DNA from: VBDM01 sp035519135
GTDB taxonomy: Bacteria > Pseudomonadota > Gammaproteobacteria > Burkholderiales > SG8-39
Length of the DNA: 64,000 bases
Direction: 5' to 3'
Assembly: GCA_035519135.1 (NCBI GenBank)
Contig: DATIWX010000125.1
Coordinates: 1 to 64,000, forward strand
Shown here: piece after piece, positions 40,383 to 48,969 of the stretch
Layout: every line of letters starts with the position of its first letter
Numbering within the stretch: position 1 is the stretch's first letter
Position numbers and translations under genes: made by a program
Notes under the pieces: model-generated
The model's input: only the letters and a program-made list of their open reading frames with translations
Told to the model about the DNA's origin: nothing
The model's database searches: none

Positions 40383-41513
40383 GTGGGGCCTTTCCGCGCC
40401 GATCAGGTCGGCAGCCTGCTGCGCGCGCCCGAGCTGCGCGCGGCCCATGAAAAATCCCTGCAGGGGCGGTACGGCGCGGCGGCGCTGCGCGAGCTGCAGG
40501 ACCGCTGCATCCGCGACGTGATCCGGATGCAGGAGTCGGTCGGCCTGCAGGCGATCACCGACGGCGAATACCGGCGCACCTCGTTCCACGCCGATTTCAT
40601 CGAGAAGCTGGACGGCGCACGAGCCGCCGGACGCCTGGACGTGAAGGACACCGTGAGCGGCTTCGATGCGAAGAAGGAAGAAAGCGGCAAACCCTTCGCA
40701 CCGCGCGCCTTCGCGATCACGGGAAAGCTGCGCCATTCGCGCCCCATCGAGGTGGACAACTTCAAGTTCGTGAAGGCGAACACCCGCCGCACCGCAAAGC
40801 AGACCATGCCCTCGCCGACCATGCTCCTGCGCGGGGGCCGGGCGGCGGTGAGCAAGGAGGCCTACCCGGAGCTGGAGGAATTCCACGCCGACATCGTCCA
40901 GGTCTACCGGGAAGAGCTGCGGCAACTCGGCGAGGCCGGCTGCCGCTACGTACAGCTCGATGACACCAATTTCGCATTTCTCTGCGACCCCAAGCTTGCC
41001 GAGACTTATCGTCGCGACGGCTACGATCTGGCGCGGCTGCCCGGACAATTCGCCGACCTGATCAATTCGGCGATCGCCGGCCGCCCGGCCGGGATGGCCG
41101 TCGGCATCCATATCTGCCGGGGCAACTCGGTAGGGCAGTGGGCGGCCCGCGGCGGCTACGAGCCGGTGGCCGAAGTGCTGCTGGGGCAGCTCGGCGTGGA
41201 CGCGTACTTCCTGGAATACGACGACGAGCGTTCCGGAGGCTTCGAGCCCCTGCGTTTTCTGCCAAAGGGCTCGCCCAAGCGCGTCGTGCTCGGCCTGGTG
41301 AGCACCAAGGTCCCCGTGGTGGAGCCGAAGGACGTGCTGAAGCGGCGCATCGAGGCGGCGGCGAGGGTCGTGCCCCTGGAGAACCTGTGCCTGAGCCCGC
41401 AGTGCGGATTCGCCAGCACCTTCCGCGGCAATCCGATTTCGGAAGATGTGCAGCGCCGCAAACTGGAGCGCGTGGTGGAGGTTGCGAGCGAAGTCTGGGG
41501 TACGACTCTGTAA
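40383..41513 (+). CDS. Core-MetE methyltransferase-like protein
   Basis: A 376-residue stand-alone MetE catalytic barrel. It starts at GTG 40383 (GPFRADQVGSLLRAPEL), 2 nt after the dioxygenase stop. Zinc-site motifs are kept: HICRGN (His, Cys), FLEYDDERSG (Glu) and SPQCGFAST (Cys). MPSPTMLL and VQLDDTNFAFL are typical of the COG0620 type that lacks the folate-binding half. The methyl donor is therefore probably not simple polyglutamyl methyl-folate handled as in full-length MetE. Immediate coupling to an extradiol dioxygenase suggests a role in processing a methylated aromatic or its fragment; that is inference. Confidence 0.82.
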   Translation: MGPFRADQVGSLLRAPELRAAHEKSLQGRYGAAALRELQDRCIRDVIRMQESVGLQAITDGEYRRTSFHADFIEKLDGARAAGRLDVKDTVSGFDAKKEESGKPFAPRAFAITGKLRHSRPIEVDNFKFVKANTRRTAKQTMPSPTMLLRGGRAAVSKEAYPELEEFHADIVQVYREELRQLGEAGCRYVQLDDTNFAFLCDPKLAETYRRDGYDLARLPGQFADLINSAIAGRPAGMAVGIHICRGNSVGQWAARGGYEPVAEVLLGQLGVDAYFLEYDDERSGGFEPLRFLPKGSPKRVVLGLVSTKVPVVEPKDVLKRRIEAAARVVPLENLCLSPQCGFASTFRGNPISEDVQRRKLERVVEVASEVWGTTL

Positions 41514-41684
41514 GGAATCCGAAAGTACTTTCAGCCGCAAGGCGTTACCCCGCGTGCTTGAAGAAGCACATTCAATTGCTCGCCGCAGAGCTTGCTTTTT
41601 GCGCAATGCGAGTCTTTACCTCGCGTTTCGCGCAGTGTAGATTGACGCTCCCCCGATACAAGAACACGACAGTCCGAGTCCGAA

Positions 41685-42734
41685 ATGGCGTTAGAGCGGT
41701 CAGGCGCCGCAGTCGCGCGGCGACAGTCTTCCGGAGCTGAAGAGAGCGCACGCCTTTCCGCCCTGCGCGGCTACTGCGTCCTCGACACCGGACGCGAGGC
41801 GCGCTTCGACGACCTGACCTGCCTCGCGGCGAGCATCTGCGAGACGCCGCTTTCCCTTGTGAGCCTGGTCGATACGAACCGGCTGTTCTTCAAGTCCGCG
41901 CACGGCATGGACATCCGGGAGGTTCCCTATCCGGATTTCTTCTGCGGCTACGCCATCCGCCAGCGCGATGTCTTCGTCGTTCCCGATGCCTCCCTGGATC
42001 CACGCTTCGCGAATCATCCTCTGGTGGCCGACCAGCCGCGCGTGCGTTTTTACGCCGGAGCGCCGCTGGTCACACCGCAGGGCCACGCGCTGGGGACCCT
42101 GTGCGTGGCCGATTTCGTCCCGCGGCAGCTCGATTCCAAGCAGCTCGAGACGCTGCGCATCCTCGCCCGGCAGGCGATGTGCCAGCTGGAGCTGAATCTG
42201 CAGGCGATGCGCGACCCGCTTACCGGGATGTACAACCGGCGCCAGCTGGAGGAGAGCCTGCATCGCGAAGTGCTGCGCGCGCGCCGCATCGGGGCGCCGG
42301 TCGGAGTCATGGCGATAGACGTGGACCATTTCAAGAGGGTGAACGACACGCTGGGACACGAGGTGGGCGACAGCGCGCTGCGCGGAATCGCCGAGGAGCT
42401 CGCTTCGTGCGTACGCGAGGAAGACATTGCTTGCCGGGCCGGCGGAGAGGAGTTCGTCATCATTCTTCCGGGGACGGGGAAGACGGCCCTGCGATCGCGC
42501 GCCGAGGCGGTGCGCAGGACGATCGAGCAGGCGAGCATCCAGGCGGAAGGGGGAACGATCAAGCTGACTGTTTCGATAGGGCTCGCGAGCTTTCCCTCCT
42601 ACGGCGACAGCGGGCAGGCGGTGCTGCGCGCCGCCGATATCGCCCTGTACAAGGCGAAAGCGGCGGGCCGGAATCGCGTGATCATGTGCGCGCCGAACAG
42701 CGTGCGCAGCTCGTCGCCGGCCAAAGCGGCGTAA
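41685..42734 (+). CDS. Diguanylate cyclase with GAF sensor domain
   Basis: A 349-residue cytoplasmic protein. A GAF domain (~25-170; ARFDDLTCLAASICETPLSLVSLV, then FCGYAIRQRDVFVVPDA and LGTLCVADF) precedes a GGDEF domain (~178-335) with active motif GGEEF at 253-257. The I-site R244-x-x-D247 for product inhibition is present. It should condense two GTP to cyclic di-GMP under control of a small ligand or redox state. No membrane segment was found. The 171 nt upstream contain an imperfect GC hairpin (~41611-41640) but no convincing promoter. Confidence 0.93.
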   Translation: MALERSGAAVARRQSSGAEESARLSALRGYCVLDTGREARFDDLTCLAASICETPLSLVSLVDTNRLFFKSAHGMDIREVPYPDFFCGYAIRQRDVFVVPDASLDPRFANHPLVADQPRVRFYAGAPLVTPQGHALGTLCVADFVPRQLDSKQLETLRILARQAMCQLELNLQAMRDPLTGMYNRRQLEESLHREVLRARRIGAPVGVMAIDVDHFKRVNDTLGHEVGDSALRGIAEELASCVREEDIACRAGGEEFVIILPGTGKTALRSRAEAVRRTIEQASIQAEGGTIKLTVSIGLASFPSYGDSGQAVLRAADIALYKAKAAGRNRVIMCAPNSVRSSSPAKAA

Positions 42735-42830
42735 AATCGGTCTCCAGTTTCGAATCCTTCGCTCGGTCGCCGGGGAGCTTTCTCCCGGGCGATTCGACGC
42801 GCGTTTTCCGACCAAACCGGAGGAAGGCTG

Positions 42831-45128
42831 ATGGCTAAGGGTTTCAAGGGCCGGCGCGAAGACCTGAGGCTGGTCACGGGGCAGGGCAAGTACACCGCCG
42901 ACTGGAACCTGCCCGGACAGCTCTACGGCTATTTCCTGCGCTCCGACCGGGCGCACGCCGAGATCGTCTCGATCGATACGGCTCAGGCGTCGAAGGCGCC
43001 CGGCGTGCTCGCGGTCTTCACCGGCGCCGACACCGCGAAAGCGGGATTCAAGTCCACGCCGAACATCGCGCGCTATCCCGGGCGCGGCGGAGCGACCATC
43101 AAGGTGCCGCACCGCGACGGCCTCGCGAACGGCCGCGTGCGTTTCGTCGGCCAGGAAGTCGCGCTGGTGGTCGCGGCCAGCGCATTTGCGGCCCAGGATG
43201 CCGCGGAAAGAATCGAAATCGATTACCGCGACCTGCCGGTGGTCGTGGACGCCGAGGCGGCACTCGTGCCCGGCTCGGAGCAGCTCTTTCCGGAAATTCC
43301 GGGCAACCTGTGCTTCGACTACGAATACGGCGACGAGGCGAAGACGGCGGAAGCCTTCTCGCGCGCAAGCCACGTGACGCGCATCGAGCTCGACAGCCAG
43401 CGCATGGTCGGCAACCCGATGGAGCCGAAAGCCTGCCTGGCTGCGTACGACGCGGCGGCCGACCAATACCATCTCTACGCCAGCTCCCAGGGACTTTCGC
43501 TGATGCGCGGCAGCGCGAGCGGCATCACCGGAGTTCCGGCGGAAAAGATCATGGTCCACGCGCAGGATGTGGGCGGCGGCTTCGGCATCCGCTCCGACGC
43601 CTACAGCGAGTATTGCGTGGCGATGCTCGCGGCCAAGTCGCTGGGAAAGCCGGTGAAGTGGACCTCGACGCGCTCCGAGACCTTCGTTTCGGACTTTCAC
43701 GGCCGCGCGGCGAAACTCGTCGGCGAGCTCGCTCTCGACCGGGAGGGGCGCTTCCTCGCCATCCGCATCCACTGGTTCGTGAACATGGGAGCCTACCTGT
43801 CCTCGCCGGGCGCGCTCATCAACACCCTGCCGCCGGGGCTGCACGCGGTGAACCTGTACCGCATTCCGGTGATGTACGGGCGGCACCGCCTCGCGCTCAC
43901 CAATACCACGCCGACCACGGCCTACCGCGGAGCGGGTCGTCCCAATGTGTGCTATCTCGCCGAGCGCCTGGTCGAGGAGGCGGCTCGCGAGATGAAGATC
44001 GACCGGATCGAGCTGCGCCGCCGCAACCTCATTCCGAAGGACGCCTTTCCCTACCAGACGCCGCACCCGCACTCGGTGTACGACAGCGGCGATCCGCCCG
44101 GGCTGCTCGATGAGGCGCTCGCGCAGGGGGAATGGAAGACCTTCGAGTCGCGTCGCGCCGAGGCGAAGAAGCGCGGCAAGCTGCGCGGCATCGGCTGCTC
44201 CGTCTTCGTCGAGCCGGCCGGGGCGGGAGGCGCGCCCAAGGAAGAGGCGATGATCAAGTTCGGCGAGTCGGGCAGCGCGCTGCTCTACGTGCTCGCCGGC
44301 CCCTCGGGGCAGGGCCACGAGACGGTCTACCCGGAAGTCGTCGGCGAGGCGCTCGGAATGGATCCGGAGAGGATCACGCTGCGCGCGAGCGATCCGGACG
44401 GGCCGAAGCTCATCGGGGAGGGCACCATAGGCTCGCGCTCGATGATGGCGCACGGCGGCTCGCTTCTGGTCGCGGCGCGCGAAGTGATACGCAAGGGTAC
44501 CGAGCTTGCGGCCAAGGATCTGGAGGTGGCGCCGGGCGATCTGGAGTTCAGGCAGGGCCGCTACCGGGTGAAGGGAACGGACATTTCAGTGGGCGTCGAG
44601 GATCTCGCCAAGAAGCATCCGGGGGCGCTCGACTCGGGCGGCGAGATTCCCTTGCCGCGCTCCTTTCCGAGCGGCGCCCATGTGGCCGAGGTCGAGGTCG
44701 ATCCGGACACGGGCGTGGTGGCGCTCCTGCGCTACACGGCGGTGGACGATTGCGGCCGGGTCATCAACCACGTACTCCTCGACGGCCAGCTGCATGGCGG
44801 CATCGCGCAGGGCATAGGGCAGGTGATGGGCGAGCACGCGATCTACGACAAGGACAGCGGACAGCTGCTGACGGGCACGTTCATGGACTACGAGATGCCG
44901 CGCGCCGACGGCATGCCGGAGATACGGTTGGTCGACCGCTCGATCCCTTCGCCGGGCAACCCGCTCGGCGTGAAGGGCGCAGGGGAGGCGGGGACGACCG
45001 GTGCCGTGCCGGCGGTGGCGAACGCCGTGATCGACGCGCTGCGGCACCTCGGCATCAATACGCTGGACTTTCCCTACACGCCCGATCGCGTGTGGCACGC
45101 GATCGGGAAGGCGAGAGGGAAGGGCTAG
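42831..45128 (+). CDS. Xanthine dehydrogenase-family molybdopterin-binding large subunit (form II CoxL-like)
   Basis: A 765-residue molybdenum hydroxylase large subunit. It starts RREDLRLVTGQGKYTADW, then shows the small aldehyde-oxidase a/b hammerhead (~15-135) and the two molybdopterin-binding domains with DVGGGFG, TAYRGAGRP, GQGHETVYPEVVGEALG and the catalytic-Glu segment GVKGAGEAGTTGAVPA. The active loop AYRGAGRP is of the form II type, not the AYRCSFR of true CO dehydrogenase. FAD-medium and 2Fe-2S-small subunit genes are not next to it in this window. Substrates of such enzymes are aldehydes, purines, N-heterocycles or aromatics. GGAGGAAGG precedes ATG 42831. Confidence 0.9.
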   Translation: MAKGFKGRREDLRLVTGQGKYTADWNLPGQLYGYFLRSDRAHAEIVSIDTAQASKAPGVLAVFTGADTAKAGFKSTPNIARYPGRGGATIKVPHRDGLANGRVRFVGQEVALVVAASAFAAQDAAERIEIDYRDLPVVVDAEAALVPGSEQLFPEIPGNLCFDYEYGDEAKTAEAFSRASHVTRIELDSQRMVGNPMEPKACLAAYDAAADQYHLYASSQGLSLMRGSASGITGVPAEKIMVHAQDVGGGFGIRSDAYSEYCVAMLAAKSLGKPVKWTSTRSETFVSDFHGRAAKLVGELALDREGRFLAIRIHWFVNMGAYLSSPGALINTLPPGLHAVNLYRIPVMYGRHRLALTNTTPTTAYRGAGRPNVCYLAERLVEEAAREMKIDRIELRRRNLIPKDAFPYQTPHPHSVYDSGDPPGLLDEALAQGEWKTFESRRAEAKKRGKLRGIGCSVFVEPAGAGGAPKEEAMIKFGESGSALLYVLAGPSGQGHETVYPEVVGEALGMDPERITLRASDPDGPKLIGEGTIGSRSMMAHGGSLLVAAREVIRKGTELAAKDLEVAPGDLEFRQGRYRVKGTDISVGVEDLAKKHPGALDSGGEIPLPRSFPSGAHVAEVEVDPDTGVVALLRYTAVDDCGRVINHVLLDGQLHGGIAQGIGQVMGEHAIYDKDSGQLLTGTFMDYEMPRADGMPEIRLVDRSIPSPGNPLGVKGAGEAGTTGAVPAVANAVIDALRHLGINTLDFPYTPDRVWHAIGKARGKG

Positions 45129-45132
45129 GCTT

Positions 45133-46797
45133 TCACTTCGCCGGTTTCGATCCGGATTGCCGGGACGCGCCGGCGACGAGGATCTCCGTCAGCACCCGTC
45201 CTTCGCTTCCCGAAGGCGGCTGCGTCTCGAGCAGGGCGGCGAGCGTCGGCGCGAGATCGACCACTTCGGCATAGCCTGCGTAGGATCCGGCGCGTATCCA
45301 GGGACCGCCGTAGAGCATGAGCGGCACGTTGGTGTCGTACGCATAGGGAGATCCGTGGGTCGCGGCGTTGCTGCCGAACATCGCGTAAGCGCGCTGTACC
45401 ACGTACAGGTCCCCGCTCAGCTGGCGGTGCCACGCCCGCTGAACCAGCGTGCCCAGACGGCCGGGAAGCGCTCCACCCTCGAGCTGTGTGCGCGTGTATA
45501 CGGCGGCGATGCCCGGATAGTCGCCAACGATGCGCGCGGCAGCCGACTCCACTTCGGCGGCGGCGAGCTTCTTCTCCTCGATCAGCTTGCGGTCGAGAAT
45601 GATCGTGGGGTACGAGTAGCGGAGCGCGTAGGCTCCCGCGCCGAAGCGCGCCGCGAGCTTCTCGTTCAGGTCCGCGAGCAGCTTGCGCGAATCGATATGC
45701 ACTCCGGCGAAACCCTTCGACGAGCTGTACTCGGGTGCGTTCAGGAATCCGTGATCCGCGGTGAGCGCGATCAGCACCTTGTCCGGTCCGAAGCGCTTCG
45801 TGAGGTAGCCGAAGAAAGAGGCAAGCGAGCGGTCGAGCTGCAAGGCGTGGTCCTGGGACTCACGGCTCTCCGGGCCGAATGCGTGGTTGACGTAATCGTG
45901 CGTCGAGAGGCTGACGCCCAGGAGATCGGGCACGCCGGCGGGGTTCCTGCCGAGGCTCTCGCCCTCGATCGCAGCGCGCGCGAACTCGAGCGTGGCCTCG
46001 TCGCCGTAGGGAGTCCTGATGAGCGCGCCGTAGTAGGCGGCGTCGGGCTTCCCGGGACCGCCCGGCAGGGCGAAGGGAAAGCGGTTTCCCATGCCGCGAT
46101 AGTTCAGGAACCAGGGCTGGCCGTCGGCGATCGAGCGCGCGTACGCGGCCTCCGGCAAGGCGAGCGTCCAGGACTTTCCCAGCCAGCGGTCCTGAGGGCG
46201 GCCCGAGTAGAAGGTTTCCCACCAGCGCGGGTGCTCCTTCATGTAATAGGTGCTGCTCGCGAAGCGGCCGCTCCTGTCCATGTACATGTACGCGGTACCC
46301 GTCTTCCCGGCGAGCAGGATCGCGCCGCGGTCCTTGCCGGAAACCGTGAGAACCTTGGACTGCCCGCCGTTCGCATAGCGCAGCTCGTCGCCCAGGGTAC
46401 TGACGCGCAGGTTCGCGGGCGAGGTCCCGTCGAGCTTCTTCGTCTCCTCGCCAATGTAAGTGTGGGCGGGATCGCCGGTGCAGTAGGTCTCCGCGAGCGT
46501 CCTGGGATCGATCCACTCGTTGGCGATGATCCCGCTCTGGTAGGGGTAGGCGCCGCTGAGCACGGCCGTGTGCCCGGGCGCCGTAAGCGTCACCGCGTGC
46601 GCATGGTGGGCGTTGCCGAACCAGGCGCCTTTCTGCAGCAGCAAGTTGAAGCCGCCGGGCCCGAATTGGTCGCGGTACCTGAGGACCTGCTCCTGCGGCA
46701 GGCCGTCGATCACGATCACGACGACGAGCTTGGGCGCCGCGGCTGCGGCGGCGAAGGAGGCGAGCCCGAGAAGCAGCAGGAGGAAGGTGCGCCGCAC
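45133..46797 (-). CDS. PafA-like exported alkaline phosphatase superfamily protein
   Basis: A 554-residue protein with a signal peptide (TFLLLLLGLASFAAAAAAP). Alkaline-phosphatase-superfamily metal and nucleophile motifs are VIVIDGLPQEQ (Asp), VTLTAPGHTAVLSG (Thr near 72), IIANEW (Asn), SGKDRGA (Lys and Arg, as in PafA), LLGVSLSTHDYVNHAFG, LTADHGF and a late His in SKGFAGVHI. The PafA-type Lys/Arg/Asn set points to phosphate monoester hydrolysis in the periplasm without phosphate repression. The start is GTG 46797, 2 nt after the MesD-like stop, with GGAGAT about 12 nt upstream. It ends a long minus-strand run. Confidence 0.85.
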   Translation of the reverse strand: MRRTFLLLLLGLASFAAAAAAPKLVVVIVIDGLPQEQVLRYRDQFGPGGFNLLLQKGAWFGNAHHAHAVTLTAPGHTAVLSGAYPYQSGIIANEWIDPRTLAETYCTGDPAHTYIGEETKKLDGTSPANLRVSTLGDELRYANGGQSKVLTVSGKDRGAILLAGKTGTAYMYMDRSGRFASSTYYMKEHPRWWETFYSGRPQDRWLGKSWTLALPEAAYARSIADGQPWFLNYRGMGNRFPFALPGGPGKPDAAYYGALIRTPYGDEATLEFARAAIEGESLGRNPAGVPDLLGVSLSTHDYVNHAFGPESRESQDHALQLDRSLASFFGYLTKRFGPDKVLIALTADHGFLNAPEYSSSKGFAGVHIDSRKLLADLNEKLAARFGAGAYALRYSYPTIILDRKLIEEKKLAAAEVESAAARIVGDYPGIAAVYTRTQLEGGALPGRLGTLVQRAWHRQLSGDLYVVQRAYAMFGSNAATHGSPYAYDTNVPLMLYGGPWIRAGSYAGYAEVVDLAPTLAALLETQPPSGSEGRVLTEILVAGASRQSGSKPAK

Positions 46798-46799
46798 GG

Positions 46800-47834
46800 C
46801 TAGCCCGCGATCTCCTTGCGCACCTGCGCCGCGCCCGTGGCCAGGGCTCTCAGCTTACCCGCCGCGACTTCGCGCGCGAGCGGCACCATGCCGCAGTTGG
46901 TGCACGGGTAAAGCTTCTCCGCAGGCACGAATTTCATGGCGGCGCGGATGGTCGCGGCGACCTGCTCCGGTTTCTCGACGGCCTCGCTCGCCACGTCGAT
47001 CGCGCCCACCATCACGTCCTTGCCCTTGAGCAGGGCGAGCAGCTCGAGCGGCACGTGCGAGTTCGCGCATTCGAGGGAGACCTGGTCGATCTTCGACCCG
47101 GCGAGCAGGGGAAAGGTGGATTCGTACTGGCGCCACTCCGAGCCCAGGGTCTTCTTCCAGTCGTTGTTCGCCTTGATGCCGTAGCCGTAGCAGATGTGCA
47201 CCGCGCTCTTGCATTTCAACCCGGCGGCCGCGGTCTCGAGCGCGGCGACGCCCCAGTCGCGCACTTCGTCCATGTAGACGTTGAATGCCGGCTCGTCGAA
47301 CTGGATCACGTCCGCGCCGGCGCGTTCGAGCTCGCGCGCTTCCTGGTTTAGGATGGCGGCGAATTCGCGCGCCAGCTTCTCGCGGCTGCGGTAGTGATCG
47401 TCGTAGAGCGTATCCACCATGGTCATCGGACCGGGCAGGGTGGCCTTGATGGGCCGGCGGGTCTGGGAGCGCAGGTAGCGGATGTCCTCCACGTAGACCG
47501 GCCGCTTGCGGGCGACCTCGCCGACTACGACGGGAACATCGGCGTCGTAGCGGTTGCGGATGCGGACCGTGCGCTTGTGCTCGAAGTCCACGCCTTCGAG
47601 GCTTTCGATGAAGGTGGTGACGAAGTGCCGGCGGGTCTGCTCGCCGTCGGTGACGATGTCGATGCCGGCGGATTCCTGGTCGGCCAGCACCAGCCGCATC
47701 GCGTCGCGCTTGCCTTCTTCGAGCAGCGCGCCCTCGAGCAACCAGGGGGCCCAGAGCTTTTTCGGTTCGGCGAGCCACGCCGGCTTGGGCAGGCTGCCGG
47801 CGATCGTGGTCTGAAGCAAGTCGTTCCCGGTCAA
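46800..47834 (-). CDS. MesD-like core methionine synthase
   Basis: A 344-residue stand-alone MetE catalytic barrel that closely fits the MesD type: TIAGSLPKPAWLAEP, KLWAPWLLEG, IDIVTDGEQTRRHFVTTFIE, RNRYDADVPVVVG, LPGPMTMVDTLYD and ADVIQFDEPAFNVY. Zinc-site motifs HICYGYG, SLECANSHVP and CTNCGM are intact. MesD enzymes make methionine from homocysteine without methyl-folate and, as I recall the family, need oxygen and a partner MesX (DUF1852). No DUF1852 gene is in this window. It begins at TTG 47834, overlapping the LigB stop by TTGA, so expression is tied to the ring-cleavage genes. Confidence 0.75.
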   Translation of the reverse strand: MTGNDLLQTTIAGSLPKPAWLAEPKKLWAPWLLEGALLEEGKRDAMRLVLADQESAGIDIVTDGEQTRRHFVTTFIESLEGVDFEHKRTVRIRNRYDADVPVVVGEVARKRPVYVEDIRYLRSQTRRPIKATLPGPMTMVDTLYDDHYRSREKLAREFAAILNQEARELERAGADVIQFDEPAFNVYMDEVRDWGVAALETAAAGLKCKSAVHICYGYGIKANNDWKKTLGSEWRQYESTFPLLAGSKIDQVSLECANSHVPLELLALLKGKDVMVGAIDVASEAVEKPEQVAATIRAAMKFVPAEKLYPCTNCGMVPLAREVAAGKLRALATGAAQVRKEIAG

Positions 47835-48667
47835 GCGCGGGCGCCTAGGTTCCAGGAGGCGAAGCCGCAGCCGACGTAGACCTCGGGGCAGTTGCAGTAG
47901 CCGATCAGCTCGAATCCGCGGCGGCCGGCGGCACCGTGCGCCGCGACCCAGTTGCGGATCTCGGCCGCGCCGTTACCGATGGTGGGAAGGCGTTCGTTCA
48001 GGAAGTCGACCAGGCTGCGCTCGTCGCCGGCTTCGAAATGGCGGATGCATTCGCGGTCGAAGGGTTCGTCGATCTCGCCCATCGTCGGCTCGCCGATCGA
48101 GTGGCTCAAGCCGCCCGTCGCGAGAAGCGCGACGCGAATATCCTCCGGGTAGGTACGCACCGCCTCCGCGAGCATCGAACCCCATTGCAGGCAGCGCCGC
48201 ACCGTCGGATAGGGCGGCTCGAGGTCGTTGAAGATGATCGGCACGATCGGGGGCAGGGGATCGAGCCCGCCCCGCCACAGCGGGATGCAGAAGCCGTGAT
48301 CGAGGGTCAGGCGGTGAGACATCGACGGCTCGAAATCGCGCTCGAGCGCGGTCTCGATGATGTGGTGGGCGAGCTTGGGATGGCCCTTGATCTTCTTGTA
48401 GGGGCAGTCCTTCATCCACGGCTCGGCCGGACCGTCGTGCTCCTCGCCCATCCCGACGCAGATGCTCGGCAGGTTGTTGATGAAGAAATTGACCCAGTGA
48501 TCGGGAGCGATCTCGATGAGCACGTCGGGCTTCGCCGCCTTGATGCGGCCGCCGATCTCGGTCATCGAGCGGGTCAGGGCGTCCTTGTTTGCCGCGCTCA
48601 CGTCCTTCCAGCCGCGGATGATGAGCGGGGCGTGGCTGGAGGCGAATACGCCGACGAGCTTAGCCAT
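47831..48667 (-). CDS. LigB-type extradiol dioxygenase catalytic subunit
   Basis: A 278-residue protein matching the catalytic beta subunit of protocatechuate 4,5-dioxygenase-type enzymes. Probable iron ligands are H12 (VFASSHAP), the His in EIAPDHWVNF and the Glu in GAAEIRNW, with catalytic His in ATGGLSHS. DHGFCIPLW and VPIIFNDLEPPYP are family-typical. It should insert O2 into a catecholic acid ring. The preceding gene encodes a LigA-like subunit and overlaps by 8 nt, so the two most likely form a hetero-oligomer. Substrate could be protocatechuate, gallate or a methylated relative. Confidence 0.88.
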   Translation of the reverse strand: MAKLVGVFASSHAPLIIRGWKDVSAANKDALTRSMTEIGGRIKAAKPDVLIEIAPDHWVNFFINNLPSICVGMGEEHDGPAEPWMKDCPYKKIKGHPKLAHHIIETALERDFEPSMSHRLTLDHGFCIPLWRGGLDPLPPIVPIIFNDLEPPYPTVRRCLQWGSMLAEAVRTYPEDIRVALLATGGLSHSIGEPTMGEIDEPFDRECIRHFEAGDERSLVDFLNERLPTIGNGAAEIRNWVAAHGAAGRRGFELIGYCNCPEVYVGCGFASWNLGARA

Positions 48668-48941
48668 GGCTGGACCGCGCGGCCGACTCGGCTCCGGCGT
48701 TGCGCACTTTCTTCAGGAACTCGGTCTCGGGCATGCCGACGACGACGAAATAGAACCGCAGCAGGTAGGGATTGACCCGCGCGGCGAGGAACACCACGTC
48801 ATCGCGCTCGACCGCCTTGCGCACCTCCGGCTTGAGGGGATAGCGGTCGAGGATCTTCTTCCTGTCCGCGCGGTACTCCTCGCCGAGGGGAGGAGAGCTC
48901 TGAAGATCGAAAAAAAGCTTGCTCAGCCAATAATCTCTCAT
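48660..48941 (-). CDS. LigA-type dioxygenase small subunit
   Basis: A 93-residue helical protein of the LigA (protocatechuate 4,5-dioxygenase alpha subunit) fold. It shows RDYWLSKLFFDLQ, EEYRADRKKILDRYPLKPEVRKAV and NPYLLRFYFVVVGMPETEF. In the family this subunit caps the active site of LigB. The last 8 nt overlap the LigB start. ATG 48941 lacks a strong ribosome site, and the gene lies 28 nt after the stop of the exported methyltransferase gene. Confidence 0.85.
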   Translation of the reverse strand: MRDYWLSKLFFDLQSSPPLGEEYRADRKKILDRYPLKPEVRKAVERDDVVFLAARVNPYLLRFYFVVVGMPETEFLKKVRNAGAESAARSSHG

Positions 48942-48969
48942 GGGGCTGCTATTTTGCCACGGCAGGAGG

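Noticed and set aside
42764..42790. Rho-independent terminator after the diguanylate cyclase
   Set aside because: The CGCCGGGGAG/CTCCCGGGCG stem has a mismatch and no T-run follows it.
42831..45128. Aerobic CO dehydrogenase large subunit
   Set aside because: The active-site loop is AYRGAGRP, not the AYRCSFR of true CoxL, and the other subunit genes are absent.
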